A DNA stretch of 64,000 bases from Anthoceros angustus (taxonomy: Eukaryota; Streptophyta; Anthocerotopsida; Anthocerotales; Anthocerotaceae). Under the pieces are notes generated by a model. The model was not told the origin of the DNA, ran no database searches, and saw only the letters and a program-made list of their open reading frames with translations. The stretch is from assembly GCA_010909165.1 (NCBI GenBank), contig VJWM01000106.1, positions 62,001-126,000 of the forward strand, in the 5' to 3' direction. This document shows, one piece after another, positions 21,036-32,898 of this stretch (its first letter is position 1; each line of letters opens with the position of its first letter). Made by a program: the position numbers and the translations under genes.

Positions 21036-24000
21036 GGGTGTGAGCATGGTTAGGTGACCACTAATTTGAACCAAGCGAAACCTCTAAGTGGTGTTTTGCA
21101 TGACACAGTATCTTAACAATTGAAATTATGCCCATTTTGACCGATATTTTTAGGGCTATTCGCTTTTAACTTCATAGATATATTTAAATTTTTATATTTG
21201 GAAAATTAATTTATTTGATATATTATTAGATTAAGTCTTGCTATATGTGGCGCCGACTTTCGGGTTGGGCGCACAATCTCGTCGTTGTAGTAAGGAGTCC
21301 GCTTCGAGAGAATGATAAGTCTGGCTTTGCCGGCTTCACCGATTCTCACCTTACTTTGCGTCCGCTCAACTTTAACACACGCAATCTGCTTTGCTAACAC
21401 TCATAACGCGTTCACCGAAAGCCGGGCTAAACGCTTAAGGACCCGTTTGCGTCCGTATCGTTCACGCACGTCACTCGTTCCTTTAGTCCGTTCCTCTCAT
21501 CACTCTCACTACGCTCATCAACCTTGGAAAAGAACGCAAGTGGCTACACAGTCCGGACCTCCTCCGTTGCTCAACCGGGCCTCTCCGTCCGGGCTCTGCA
21601 CGCCCTCCCGGAGTTCCTCCGGCTCACACGTTCCGGTCCGCTCGACGCTGGGCCGCTGCTCTGGACGAACACGGGTCCCCAGTCGCTCTTCCCTGCACAC
21701 ACCACCACACGTTAGGGTCCGTCACCAGACCTTGACTGCCTTGAGCCGTGCGCTCGACTCAGACTCACGTTAGCATGAAGACACACAAAGGTGCGCAGAA
21801 ACGCCATCAACACCAAGTTCTATGGGTCCATGCATGGTTTGGTTATTCACTATTAGTGTACAGACGAAACAAGGCAACGTGTCACTTTTTGTCACCCTTA
21901 GAAGAATTTAAAATATCTCACAAATGACAACAATATTAGACTCCCTATTTTTTGAGTGCTCTCAAGAGGTATTGTAAGCACACTTACCAAGTCTCATCTT
22001 CATTGGATGGAGCATGAAGGATATAAAAATGACAAAGCTCATAAATAGTTTTAGTACAAGGATTTGAAAAGAAGGACCTTCATTCCGAGTTTACCCATAC
22101 AATGTGAAGCAAAGTTGTAGATAGTGTTGAGGTCTATAGAATTAGCAAAAGAAAACGTGAAAAATGATTCACCAGTAAAAATTAAGGATGATTTACTTCT
22201 TGAGAAAATCATGTGCTTTGGCTAAAATAATTTTAGAAAAATATATGTAATGAGATTTAATGAAAAGTGAAGTTAAAAGAGTTTTACATACATGGGAATG
22301 TATATGAAAAATATGTATTCCATAAAAGTCATAGTATAAAAATTAATTGCAAGGTGAGAGCTAACCGTGTATGAAAAAGGGCAAGAAAGTGGTCATTGAC
22401 CGGGTGAGTGGTGATAAAGAGGTTCGTTTTGGCCAATCCTTGTTTTTGGAGATAGATTTTGTATGGCGGGCAGCGATTGCTCGCCGTCATGTGAAGTGGG
22501 AGCGGGGCCTCGGATGTGAAAGCGGCTTCAGAGCGGGTGCGGTGCGGGTGCGGTGTGGTGTGGAGTGCGGTGTTTGGGCTTTTAGGGTGTGGAGTGCGGT
22601 GTGGGTGTGGGTGTGGTGGGAGTGCGGTGTGGGGTTTTAGGGGTGGTCTGTGTAGTGTGGGTTTTAGGGTGTGGGTGCACGTGTGGGGGGGTGTTTGGGC
22701 TTTTAGGGTGGTGTGCGGGGTGGGTGGGGTGCTGGAGTGCGGGTTTTAGTGAGGAGTGTGGGGGTGTGGGTTTTAGTGTGGGTGCGGTCAGGTGTGGGGG
22801 TGCAAAAGGGGCGGTGTGACTCCATGACCGGGTGGGACGCTAGGAGAGGGTTAGCGTGAGGAGGGTAGCTTGGGGTGGGGGGGAAGATGGCGAACAATGT
22901 AGAGTCCGCGGCTTGTGAAAACCCTGGTCGTCAATTCGACCGCAGACCATTAAAGATGTCTTGTGGGGTAGGCCCCAAACCGTGGGGACCCTTTGGGCAG
23001 GGAGGTGGCTGCGTGGGTTTTGAGGAAATGTCAGAGGGATTGGAAGAATCGAAGGTGCAGAAGGAGGATGAAAGTGCCCTTCACCGGATGGAACGTCATC
23101 AAAGGAAAGTCCTTCGTTTGTCAACACATCCATTGCCAAGTCATAGTGTGGCGGCTCTTAAAGCTAGAAAAGAAGTATTCGTGGGATGAATCTAAATTGC
23201 GAGTCATTCTTTGTTGACAAGAAGACTAGAGTGTCAATCGAGGAATGGTCGTTAGATGGCAGTCGCGTCACGGGATTTTGTTGGATAAGTTGGAGGCAGG
23301 TTGTTGGTCTCGGTGGTATCGGGTTGTATCGGACCTTGAAGTGGAGCTTCTAGGTCTTGTTCTTTGTGTGTAGTGTGTATCGCGGTGACCTTATGGTCTT
23401 GAAGAACTCGCTATTTTTTACATAGCCTTGAGGCAAGCAATTACAGTCATTTTCACAACCTCTTGGTCATTTCCATTCGAGGTTTGTTGCTCCATTCAGA
23501 GGTTTGTTGGAAATCCGTTGTTTTGCCATTGGCAGAAACTTCAACCTTCCTTCCTTCCCAGTTTTTCCGCTACGGTTGATGAACACCGCCGAGGCATGTC
23601 GGCCGCCGGATGGGCATGTGGGAAATCATTTGTTGGACAAGTTGGAAGCATTTTTGGTCTAGGCGGTGGTATCGCTGGTTGTGAGCTTGAGTGGAGCCTA
23701 GGCCTTGTTCTTTGTGTGTAGTGTATGCAGTGTGACCATAGTCCCACGAAGAACTAGCTACTTCTATGTAACCACGAGCCTTGAGGAGGCAGCGGTGTCA
23801 CTGGTCATTTAAAGGAGTGTGATGTGATGTTTGCTTCAAGGCTGTTGATCTGGGGCCTATTAGCATATTGAGCAAGACATGTTGGCTCCCACACGGACAT
23901 CGATGTTGCCGATGCGCACTTGGCTTCTTCACCCCATGTACGCGCCGGGAGGACACTCAAGATGTAATTTTCTAAGAAACTTCAAGATGTCCCTGTGGTC

Positions 24001-24259
24001 GGCCTTTACTGCTTGCAAGTTAAGCGCTTGCTCCGTTGTTGAGCAATCAATCTGCGGTGTGGACCTAGCTTTCTGGAGCCGCACTAGATCACCTGGGCGA
24101 GTCACTCCTCTAATCTTTAGGTTCTACCTTTTGACCATGGTAAGGAGATGTCTTATGGACCTTGATTCTTGTCCTTTTGAAATGAAGGTTTGTGAAGTTT
24201 TGGCTTTCACAATTTTTGAAAGTTGACCTAAAGCCACGTGAGCGTTGGTGAGCCTAGGG

Positions 24260-25278
24260 CATAGCTTTTCACGGTGACCCTTGTTTAGAACTCACGCCCA
24301 TGGCGCCTTCAATAGTGCCGCAGCGTCGCGGAGAAGGCCGCGCAAACCGGGCATTGAGGCGAGGGCAGCGGAGAAGATTGCGTCGAGGCGATTCGGGCCG
24401 GGAGTTGCTAGCGGGTTGCGGCAAGGGAGGTGTCGCTTGGGGTGAAGTGCACACCTCGGCTAGAAGAAGTGCCGAGCTCCGTGTGGATGGTCAAATTGGG
24501 GCTTGGATGCTAGTTCTCCTTCACCACATGAAGGAGGAGGTTCCTCCGATCGGAGGCGTGGTCCAGACCACAGGTACCCCGGAGGGGGCCACCTAGGATT
24601 CCTTTCCTGAACCGCGTGGACATGGCTTCTGGGCTCTGCCCGTCTGCTGGTGATGGGCCAGCTCGCCTTCATCATCGAGCAGCGTTCGGGCTTGGCGAGC
24701 TCGGCGGCGGTCGCAGCGATTGCGGCACATCAGCGTGTGGGAAAAGCGGGCAAGTCAACTAGCTCGAGAGATTGGGCTCGTATTCCAGCGGACCCAAAAT
24801 ACACATCGACATGTAGCCGATATTACGCAACACTTGTTGACCTTGCCCATCAAGGCATGCAAGCTTCCATTCGGAGCCCAAAGAGATGGCTGATGTCTTT
24901 TGTTGTTGAAGAACATGAAGGCCGCACATTCACGGTTGAAGAATGTTCACCACAGACCACTTGCGGGCAAGCGTTCTTCAACATAATTTTGTCGAGGAAG
25001 TCACAGGACCTCGGTTGCAATCTATCCTTGGTCGTGCCATTGGTGTGGCAGGCGTGTGATCCGTTCGGCGTTGTGAATCTCGAGTGCGGATTACGTGCCA
25101 CATACATTTTGGGGGTGGCCATCGTCGATCGGATGTGTTGTCCACAAGTGCGAGATCTTGGTAAAGAAATTTTGGGAGCTTGCAAGCCGCCCCTCCTCAA
25201 ACACCAAGGATGCCAGCGCATGAGATTGCCCCAAAGGCGTTTGAGAAACACATAGTCCATTTCATGGACATGTCGCAG
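24260..25278 (+). pseudogene. Transposase-like gene, N-terminal exon, copy C
   Basis: First exon of the transposase-like gene, left behind by the 3.2-kb duplication. The open frame 24650-25255 covers SSRDWARIPADPKYTS, YYATLVDLAHQGMQ and TCGQAFFNIILS. In another frame, at 25120-25278, comes WELASRPSSNTKDA and HFMDMSQ, matching copy A. The exon ends at a good donor (GCAG|GTGACA at 25279). The exon 2 that should follow is separated by the duplicated unit. The clean donor and longer frame make this the best-preserved N-terminal half in the window. Confidence 0.65.
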
Positions 25279-25639
25279 GTGACACTGCCAACCGTCATTA
25301 TTGCTTCATTGTCTGCCACATTGTTTGCTTCACTCCAGTACTTTGGTGTTCAGCACTTCCATTGTTGCACTGTTGCCATATACAGGCATTTTCATAGGCT
25401 TTCCACGCGCAACGTTGCTTCCCGATGGGATACCACAGGTGGAAGGTAGCGTCGAGCACTAACTAGGAAAATCTACATCCCGCATGTGTGCCCTTTTTGT
25501 TTGGTCAATTCTTTGTGGGAAACGGTGACTGCTGCGATCCGTGACATGGTGGTGCCTCACTTACAAGTGGTGTGGCGGATTGTGGATCGACGTCACTCTG
25601 AGTACCATCTGTCTTCTCGTGGACAGTGGACATTGGTGT

Positions 25640-25910
25640 GGAGAACTAGTGAATGGTGGGCACCCTCATTCTGGATGATGGTGTGGCGTTCATGTAGTTG
25701 GGGGTTTGCCTTTAGTGGATGTTGGTGGGTCCTAGTGTATGGTGGTCACCACCATCCATGTGGCTGGTGATGACCCTCTTACTGTGACTCTGAGTGGAGG
25801 GCACTGTCCCTCTTGGTGGATGTTGGTCTCCCTTTTAGTGGTTTGTGGTGTGTGTCTTGGTGGATTGTGGTTTGCCACAAAGTGGATGCTAGTGTGCCTC
25901 ATAGTGGAGG
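25640..25910. repeat. GTGGATG-type minisatellite, copy 1
   Basis: Degenerate units of about 27-33 bp built on 'cct(c/t)(a/t)tagtggatg(g/t)tggt'. It lies in the intron side of transposase copy C and recurs, longer, at 28800-29380 in the intron of copy D. Confidence 0.75.
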
Positions 25911-27479
25911 GAGGTGTGGGTGGGTGGGGGAGTGCGGGTGCGTGGTGCGGGTTTTAGGTGGGTGCGGCCGGTGTGTGGGGGTGCGGGCAGGTTTTAGGGT
26001 GTGGGTGCACTGTGTGGGGTGCGGTGGTGTGACTCCATACGGTGGGACGATAGGAGAGGGTTAGGTCTGTGAGGGAGGGTAGCTTGGGGTGGGGAGGAAG
26101 ATGGCGAACAATGTAGAGTCTTTGTGAAAACCACAGTCGTCAATTCGACCGAGACCATTAAAGATGTCTTGTGGGGTAGGCCCCAAACGTGGGGACCCTT
26201 TGGGCACCTGTGAGGTGACCGTAGGTTTTGAGGAAATGTCGAGGGATTGGAAGAATCGGTGCGAAGGAGGATGAAAGTGCCCTTCACCGGTGGAACGTCA
26301 TCAAAGGAAAGTCCTTCGTTTGTCAACACATCCATTGCCAAGTCATAGTGGTGAGGCTCTTAAAGCTAGAAAAGAAGTATTCGTGGGATGAATCACGAAA
26401 TTGCGGGTCATTGTCAGGTGTTGACAAGAAGACTAGAGTGTCAACTGAGGAATGGTACATTAGATGAGTTGTCACGACGGGATTTTGTTGGATAAGTTGG
26501 AGGCACCGTTGGTCTATACGGTGGTATCTGGTGTCGACCTTGAAGTGGAGCTTCTAGGTCTTGTTCTTTGTGTGTAGTGTGTATCGCGGTGACCTTATGG
26601 TCTTGAAGAACTCGCTATTTTCTCAGAGCCACCGAGCCTTCGGAGGCAAGTTACTCGGTCCACAACCTCTTGGTCATTTCCATTCGTGAGGTTTGTTGCT
26701 CCATTCGAGGTTTGTTGAAATCCGTTGTTTTGCCATTGGCGTAAACTTCAACCTTCCTTCCTTCCCGAGTTTTCCGCTGTTGATGAACACGCCGTGAATT
26801 TACGTGTCCGCCTTCACGGATGGGCATGGGAAATCATTTGACAAGTTGGACAAGTTGGGCGGTGGGTATGGTAGCTGTCGCTTGGGAGCTTCTAGGCCTT
26901 GTTCTTGTGTGTAGTGGTATGCAGTGACCTTAATCGTCCCACAAGAACTAGCTACTTATGTAACCATCGAGCCTTGGAGGCAAGCAGCCACCGTCATTTC
27001 CGAGTGTGACGATGTGATGTTTGCTTTCAAGGCCTCGTGTTTTGACAGCCCTATTAGCATATTGAGCAAGACTGACATGTTGGCTCCGCCATACGGACAT
27101 CGATGTTGCTGCGGCAAAGACTTCCGGCTTCTTCACCCCATGCATACGAGGAGGACACTCAAGATGTAATTTTCTACCAAGAAACTTCAAGATGTCCCTG
27201 TGGTCGACCGCAGCTTGCACGAAGTTCGCTCAACCGCTTGCTCCTGCTATTGAGCAATCAGGGTGTGGACCTAGCTTTCTAGGACGCACTAGATCCTGGA
27301 AATGAGTCCGCACCCTCCTAGGTGCTTGGCTTTAGGTTCTACCCTTTTGACCATGGAAGATGTCTTATGGACACGCTCGATTGTGTCCTTTTGAAATGAA
27401 GGTTTGGTCAAGTTTGGCTTTCACAATTTTGAAGTTGACCTAAAGCCACGTGAGCAGTTGGTGAGCCTAGGGCCTTTTC

Positions 27480-30400
27480 ACAGTGACCCTTGTTTAGAAC
27501 TCACACCATGGCGCCTTCAACCAATGCCTGCACGCTTGGAGAAGGCCGCAGCTTGGGGCATTGAGGCAGAGGCCGGAGAAGATTCGGCGAGGCGAGGATT
27601 CTGAGTGGAAGGAAGCAAGGCGGGTTGCAAGGGAGGTGTGCAAGTGCACACCCTCGGCTAGAAGTGCCAGGAGCTCCGTGTGGATGGTCCGCAAATTTTG
27701 GGGCTTGGATGCTAGTTCTCCTTCACCACATGAAGGAGGAGGTTCCTCCGTCGGAGGCGTGGTCCAGACTGGTACCCGGAGGGGGCCACCTAGGATTCCT
27801 TTCCGAACCCAACGTGGACATGGCTTTGGGCCCGCTCTACACGTGGTGATGGGCCCGCCTTCATCATCGAGCAGCGGGCTTGGCGAGCTCGACGCTGCAG
27901 CCGGCTGCCGCACCACATCAACGCGTGGGAAAAGCGGGCAAGTCAACTAGCTCGAGAGATTGGGCTCGTATTCTGGAGCGGACCCAAAAATACACATCGC
28001 CCAGAGCCGATATTACGCAACACTTGTTGACCTTGCCCATCTTGAAGGCATGCAAGGTTCCATTCTGGAGCCCAAAGAGATGATGTCTTCTGTGTTGAAG
28101 AACATGAAGGGCACAGTTGAAGAATGTTCACCAGACCACTTGCGGGCAAGGAAAACGTTCTTCAACATAATTTTGTCCAGTAAGCACAGACCTCGGTTTG
28201 CAATCTATCCTTGGTCGTGCCATTGGTGTGACAGGCGTGTGATCCGCTCAGGGATGCAATGAATCTCGAGTGGATTCGTACATACATTTTGGGGGTGGAC
28301 GCTCCGATCGATGTGTTGTCCATGGGCGATGGTAAAGAAATTTTGGGAGCTTGCAAGCCGCCTCCTCAAACACCAAGGATGCCAAGCGCATGAGAATTGC
28401 CCCAAAGACGCGTTTGAGAAACACATAGTCCATTTCTGGACATGTCGCAGTGACACCAACCGCTCGCTAGTTATTGCTTCATTGTTCGCCACATTGTTTG
28501 CTTCACTCCTTTTGGTGTTGACTTCCATTGTTGTCTGTTATATAGCATTTTCATAGGCTTTCATGCAACGCGTTTCCGGATGGGATACCACAGGTGGAAG
28601 GTGTGCACTAGCCTAGGAAAATCGCCCCGCATATGTGCGACCTTTTGTTGTTTGGTCAATTCTTTGTGGGAAACCAGATGCTGGTATACCAGAATGTACA
28701 TGGTGGTCGCCTCACTTGCAACCGGTGTGGCGATTGTGGATCGACGGCCCGCCTCTCTGTGAGTACCATACAGTCCCGCTGTGTGGCGGTGGACATTGGT
28801 GTGGAGAACTAGTGAATGGTGGGCACCCTCATGGATGGTGTGCCGTTCATGTAGTTGGGGTTTGCCTTTAGTGGATGTTGGTGGGTCCTAGTGGGTGGTC
28901 ACACCATCCATGTGGCTGGTGATGACCCTCTTCTTGTGACGAGTGGAGGCACCCCTCTTGGTGGATGTTGGTCTCCCTTTTAGTGGTTTGTGGTGTGTGT
29001 CTTGGTGGATTGTGGTTTGCCACAAAGTGGATGCTAGTGTGCCTCATAGTGGAGGGAGGTGTGGGTCTTGCACGGTGGTGACCTTCCACGTTGGCGGTGG
29101 TCTACCTCATAGAGGATTCTACGCCTCTAAGTGGTTGGTGGCCTCCCTCATAGAGGATTGGTCCCTCTCGGTGGAAGGTCCGCCTCATAGTGGATGGAGG
29201 TCTTAGTGCATGGTGGTGAGCCTCAGCGGATGGTGGTCTACCTCATAGTGGATGGTGGCCTCAGACAGATTCTCCCCTTAGTGGAAGCTGGTCTTTCCCG
29301 ACATGCGAGGGTGGTGGGCCTCATAGTTGAGGGTGGTGTTCGCTTACTGGTGAATAGGGAGCCTCCTGGGCTGTGGTGGTGGCACTTATAATGGAGTTCA
29401 GAACTGGTGGCCAATGATAGCTTGATCAACAAGTTTTTGGGTCTGTACGGGTGGATGGCAGACTGAATTTTTCCTTCGGTTCAGAGAACAGCATCCTGGC
29501 ATCCAGATTGGACAAAGTGCATTTGAGAAGTTGAAGCCATATTTTGTGAAGAGCTTGCAGGAGAGGAATGTTTGTTGCTGCAGGTATCACGTGGAAATGG
29601 CATTTCTAAAGGATGCGCTGAACAGTTTGCGACATACCATTTCCAGAATACACCCTTGTGGAGGCTGCCCATGTGATTGCGGCGTTTGTCGCCCTGCAGA
29701 TGCCGCACCTCGGTGCAGGCCCCTACATCAAGCTATTCATCGGTGAGAGCATTGACTCGCACTTTGTGACAAAGAGGTGGATTACGAATGGCACAACTGG
29801 ATTTCGAACCGTGCACGCGTTGTATGGAGTGCGCTTTTGTCCTGTGGAAACCAGATTGACGTCATGCCGAATGTTACCATGAACTGGAGGTGCTTCCAGT
29901 ACCAGGTTGTGGGGAAAACAGTGGAGGGTGGTGACAAGAAGCGTATTAAGTTGGGCTTCATGGAGACACACCCCGTGGACATGGTTCTGTACTTGAAAGA
30001 CAAGTTGCGGGCTTTTATTTTGCATGATTTCGCAAAGGTGGTGGCACGGAATTTCGAAATGTGCAATTGTTTCCCAAAGATGTTGTCGTCAGCGTTTTGG
30101 ACTTCTCACAAAACTACGCCTTTGGTGTGCAGAACGAAATCCAGTCAATGCACTGGTATAACGACCAAGTTACAATTTTGGTCCTTGTTTTCTACAGACG
30201 GACACAGGAGGTTGATCCCGCTAACATTTGTGCTGGTATCCACAAGTATTATCACTTTTTTGTTAGTGACGACATGCTACACGATACCCTTTTTGTGCAG
30301 CATTGCTTGGGTCTCCATTGGCAGTGGATGCAGGGACTGGGTTTCGGGCCTCGAACATGGTCGATGGTAGATCCCGTTCAAGGCATGCCAACCATACTAC

Positions 30401-31228
30401 TATGTGGCGAGGTATCCAAGTAACAGGGGTGCAACATGTTATGGTCCTATTTTGGTAGTGGCCATGGGAAGGGTGAACACGATGGAGCTGGAGCCATTTT
30501 GAGCGTGCTGCGTGCGCAAGAGTCTACCGGAGCATGCGAATCGCCGGGCCGTTGTTGCATTTCTTCGCTCCACAATATCCGGAGGCGGCGATCGATCTCA
30601 CGGTGCACGGAGTGCACCGCACGTTCCCTATGATGTCAACCGCCGGGCAAAATGGGCTTGTGATGCCATTCCAGGCTCCAAGAGTTGTCATAGCATTTAT
30701 GGCTACGATGCTGCTGACCCAACAAAACTGAGAATGCGCAACCTGGCATGCTTTTGTGCTGCATGCATAGACAGCAATCATGCGGACTGTGAATCGGTAC
30801 CACATGCCGGATTGTGGGAAGACATCACAATACGTCCACATTCAGAGATTCAATTACGTGTTCAGACACGGCGACAACTTAGGCAGCAGATACCTTTCCA
30901 GGTTGTGGAAGCCATGCCGGCCGAGCAATGTCAGGCAGATGTTGAAGACGAGTCCGAAGATGTCACCAACATGGCGGAGATGCTAGAAGTGGGTGATAAT
31001 TTCCTTGTGTTTGCAGAGGTTGCAGATGAGGGTGCAACCTATTACCTCCCAGCAAGGACCACACCGCCTTCCTGCGACAATGTCCTTGGAGCGGACATAG
31101 GTTTATTCTTTGGAGACATAGTGGTCTGGGTCGATACGACAATGACAGGAGAGGCGGTTTCAGACACACTAGACCTGGGGCATGCCGAATGCATCCTTTC
31201 TCCGAGCAGTGGTGACATGCAAGTTTGA
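27480..31228 (+). pseudogene. Transposase-like gene, copy D: N-terminal exon, intron, catalytic domain
   Basis: The exon at about 27480-28450 matches copy C but with more deletions. The intron runs to 29461; it has lost a donor base and holds the GTGGATG minisatellite. From 29462: EFFLRFR, FEKLKPYFVKSLQ and a Cys segment CCCRYHVEM. Then MNWRCFQYQVVG (about 29880), LDFSQNYAFGVQN with the first Asp at about 30100, HKYYHFFVSDDMLHD (30241-30280), a damaged SDG region near 30360, and SYFGSGHGKGEHDGAGA (30436-30500). In the frame 30512-31228 come AIPGSKSCHSIYGYD, LACFCAACID and a C-terminal VGDNFLVFAEVADEGA domain. The final 238-aa frame is intact, but earlier parts need several frame changes. Family recognition is by motif pattern; a DDE catalytic role is inferred. 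Confidence 0.75.
28800..29380. repeat. GTGGATG-type minisatellite, copy 2 (intronic)
   Basis: About fifteen degenerate units around 'ctcatagtggatggtggtc'. It fills much of the intron between the conserved DMSQ and EFFLRF positions. The plus strand is strongly G-over-C. Confidence 0.8.
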
Positions 31229-32898
31229 CCTCACTCCACGCAAAGGGAGATTCGATGGTGTCTGATGTGCCACGACCTTGTCCAGACGATTTGTGATTTG
31301 GTGAGAGACCATCGATCCGGGAGGAATGGAGGAATGAAATGGGAAAAGATTCTTTGAATTTTTGGTGAGACCCGGATAGGAATTGTTGTTTGTGCCTTAT
31401 CCGACGTAATCACACAATGCTTGTCGATTGGAGAAGGCGCACAGGGAGATTACCTTCCACATCACCTCGGGTTTCTATTTGTGCGCTAAACTGGGTAAAG
31501 CATTCACGCTGTGTACGCTGATACGATTGCCTGGTTTCACTTGCTTCATATGCACCATTTTCACACGGATAGCCCTTTCTAGGCCATGCCACCTATGTGG
31601 ATCGGATCGATGCCTTTTTGCGAGCACGTCATTTGCGTCCGGTCACATTATACTCCTATCACATTATCGACCATACCCCACGTACAACCACAACAAGCTG
31701 CTTCAATAAATGATGCACACGAGTTTGGGCTGGGCATCATACGTAGATTGAGCGTTTCAATCATCGATTATTCACGGATGAGCCACCATGTGGCGTTCCT
31801 CCGACCACTTTGCTCGATAACCCTTCACCCTCCCAGCGGTGCCTATCGCCAGACCCTTGCCACAGATACACTGTCGCGACGAGAGCCAAGCTCTCATGGC
31901 TTCCGGCGGTCGCGCATCGCTAACTCCCTCGCATGTGTCAACATCGGGGAACTTACAAGTTGCGATCGAGCGGAGGATGGTTCAGTGCATGCCTCGCGTC
32001 GACTCAAGGTGATCTTCCACCCCCTGAGGGATATGAGGCTGCACACTGGGAAGTGGCGAACGAGCGGCCTGGGGAAGGGGCCGCCGCACGTGGTAGGGCA
32101 AGAACATGGCTGGGCGGATTGGGGGAAGAGAACCTTGCCGATAGAGGAAACAAGAGGACTCGGAAGGCAACTCCACCCGGCTTCTCTTCACGAAATACGG
32201 CGAAATGTTGGGCATCATTGCAGAAGGCAACAGCGAAGCACGACTACTATGTCCAGGTGTTGGCGGTGGCTAAACGATGAGAACAATCCGGAAGAAAGAG
32301 CTCACTTCATGGACTGCTCCTATCCCCATAGAGCCCACCTCCTCATCATGTTCGAGTGAGTTGAGAGCTTTGTTCAAACTCGGCTTTGGGTGTTGTAGGA
32401 AGAAACCTTAGCTCCGCCTCGGAGTAATTGAGGAAGGACTGCTAGACATCTGCCATTGATATCGGGCATGGTTGGCGGTTTGGCCTAGCTTGCAGGTGTT
32501 CACTTGTTTATGCCCCATACTAGGGGGTGTTCCCATACTAGGGGGTGTTTCGTGCTGCATTATCGATAGGGTGAGCGTACAAAGAATAATCGGTATCATA
32601 TTTCCAATATATGGTCTGACACACTACCAGCATTCCCATGTTGACCGTGTGTAGCGCAACAAACCGATGTACGCGATGAGTGGATCTTGTGGATATTAAA
32701 AACAATGACGAAGAGTCTGTTTGGTAGTTTGGTAGTTTCTTGGTCTCGCTATTCTCGCAAGCCTTATCGCGGAGAGTCAGCTCCGCTACAAGTAAGCACA
32801 CAATACCAACACACACAAAACCAAGCCAAACGAAGACTAAACACACAAGGGAGTCACAACGGTTGACTCCCCACACATAGCAAAAACCCTGCAATCTC
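31229..32898. other. Region downstream of transposase copy D
   Basis: The longest frame is 31586-32359 (+, 257 codons), with a competing frame 31933-32280 (GDLPPPEGYEAAHWEVANERPG). Neither shows a domain I know and only one, if either, can be real. A short tandem 'catactagggggtgttcc' occurs twice at 32515-32550. Nothing else recognised. Confidence 0.3.

Larger units (their letters stand above)
18286..23790. repeat. Direct tandem duplication including the left terminus, ~2.75-kb unit
   Basis: Unit 1 is 18286-21035 and unit 2 is 21036 to about 23790. Both start 'gaggggtgtgagcatggtta'. The AT-rich part (18.40-19.62 and 21.13-22.37 kb) is almost identical between copies apart from 1-3 bp indels, so the duplication is recent or artefactual. 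Confidence 0.85.
22590..29057. repeat. Direct tandem duplication, ~3.2-kb unit, carrying the transposase N-terminal half
   Basis: Unit 1 runs from about 22590 to 25910 and unit 2 from about 25911 to 29057. The junction 'ggaggtgtgggtgggtggggg' joins the 3' part of unit 1 ('catagtggagggaggtgtggg', also at 29050) to the G-rich minisatellite of the next unit. GGTGTGGGT is the shared patch. Both units contain the coding-like block, the N-terminal exon of the transposase-like gene and the start of its intron. Unit 2 is slightly shorter because of many small deletions. Confidence 0.85.

Noticed and set aside
31586-32359. 257-aa plus-strand frame as a gene
   Set aside because: No domain, odd composition, and a competing overlapping frame looks at least as protein-like; not called as a CDS.
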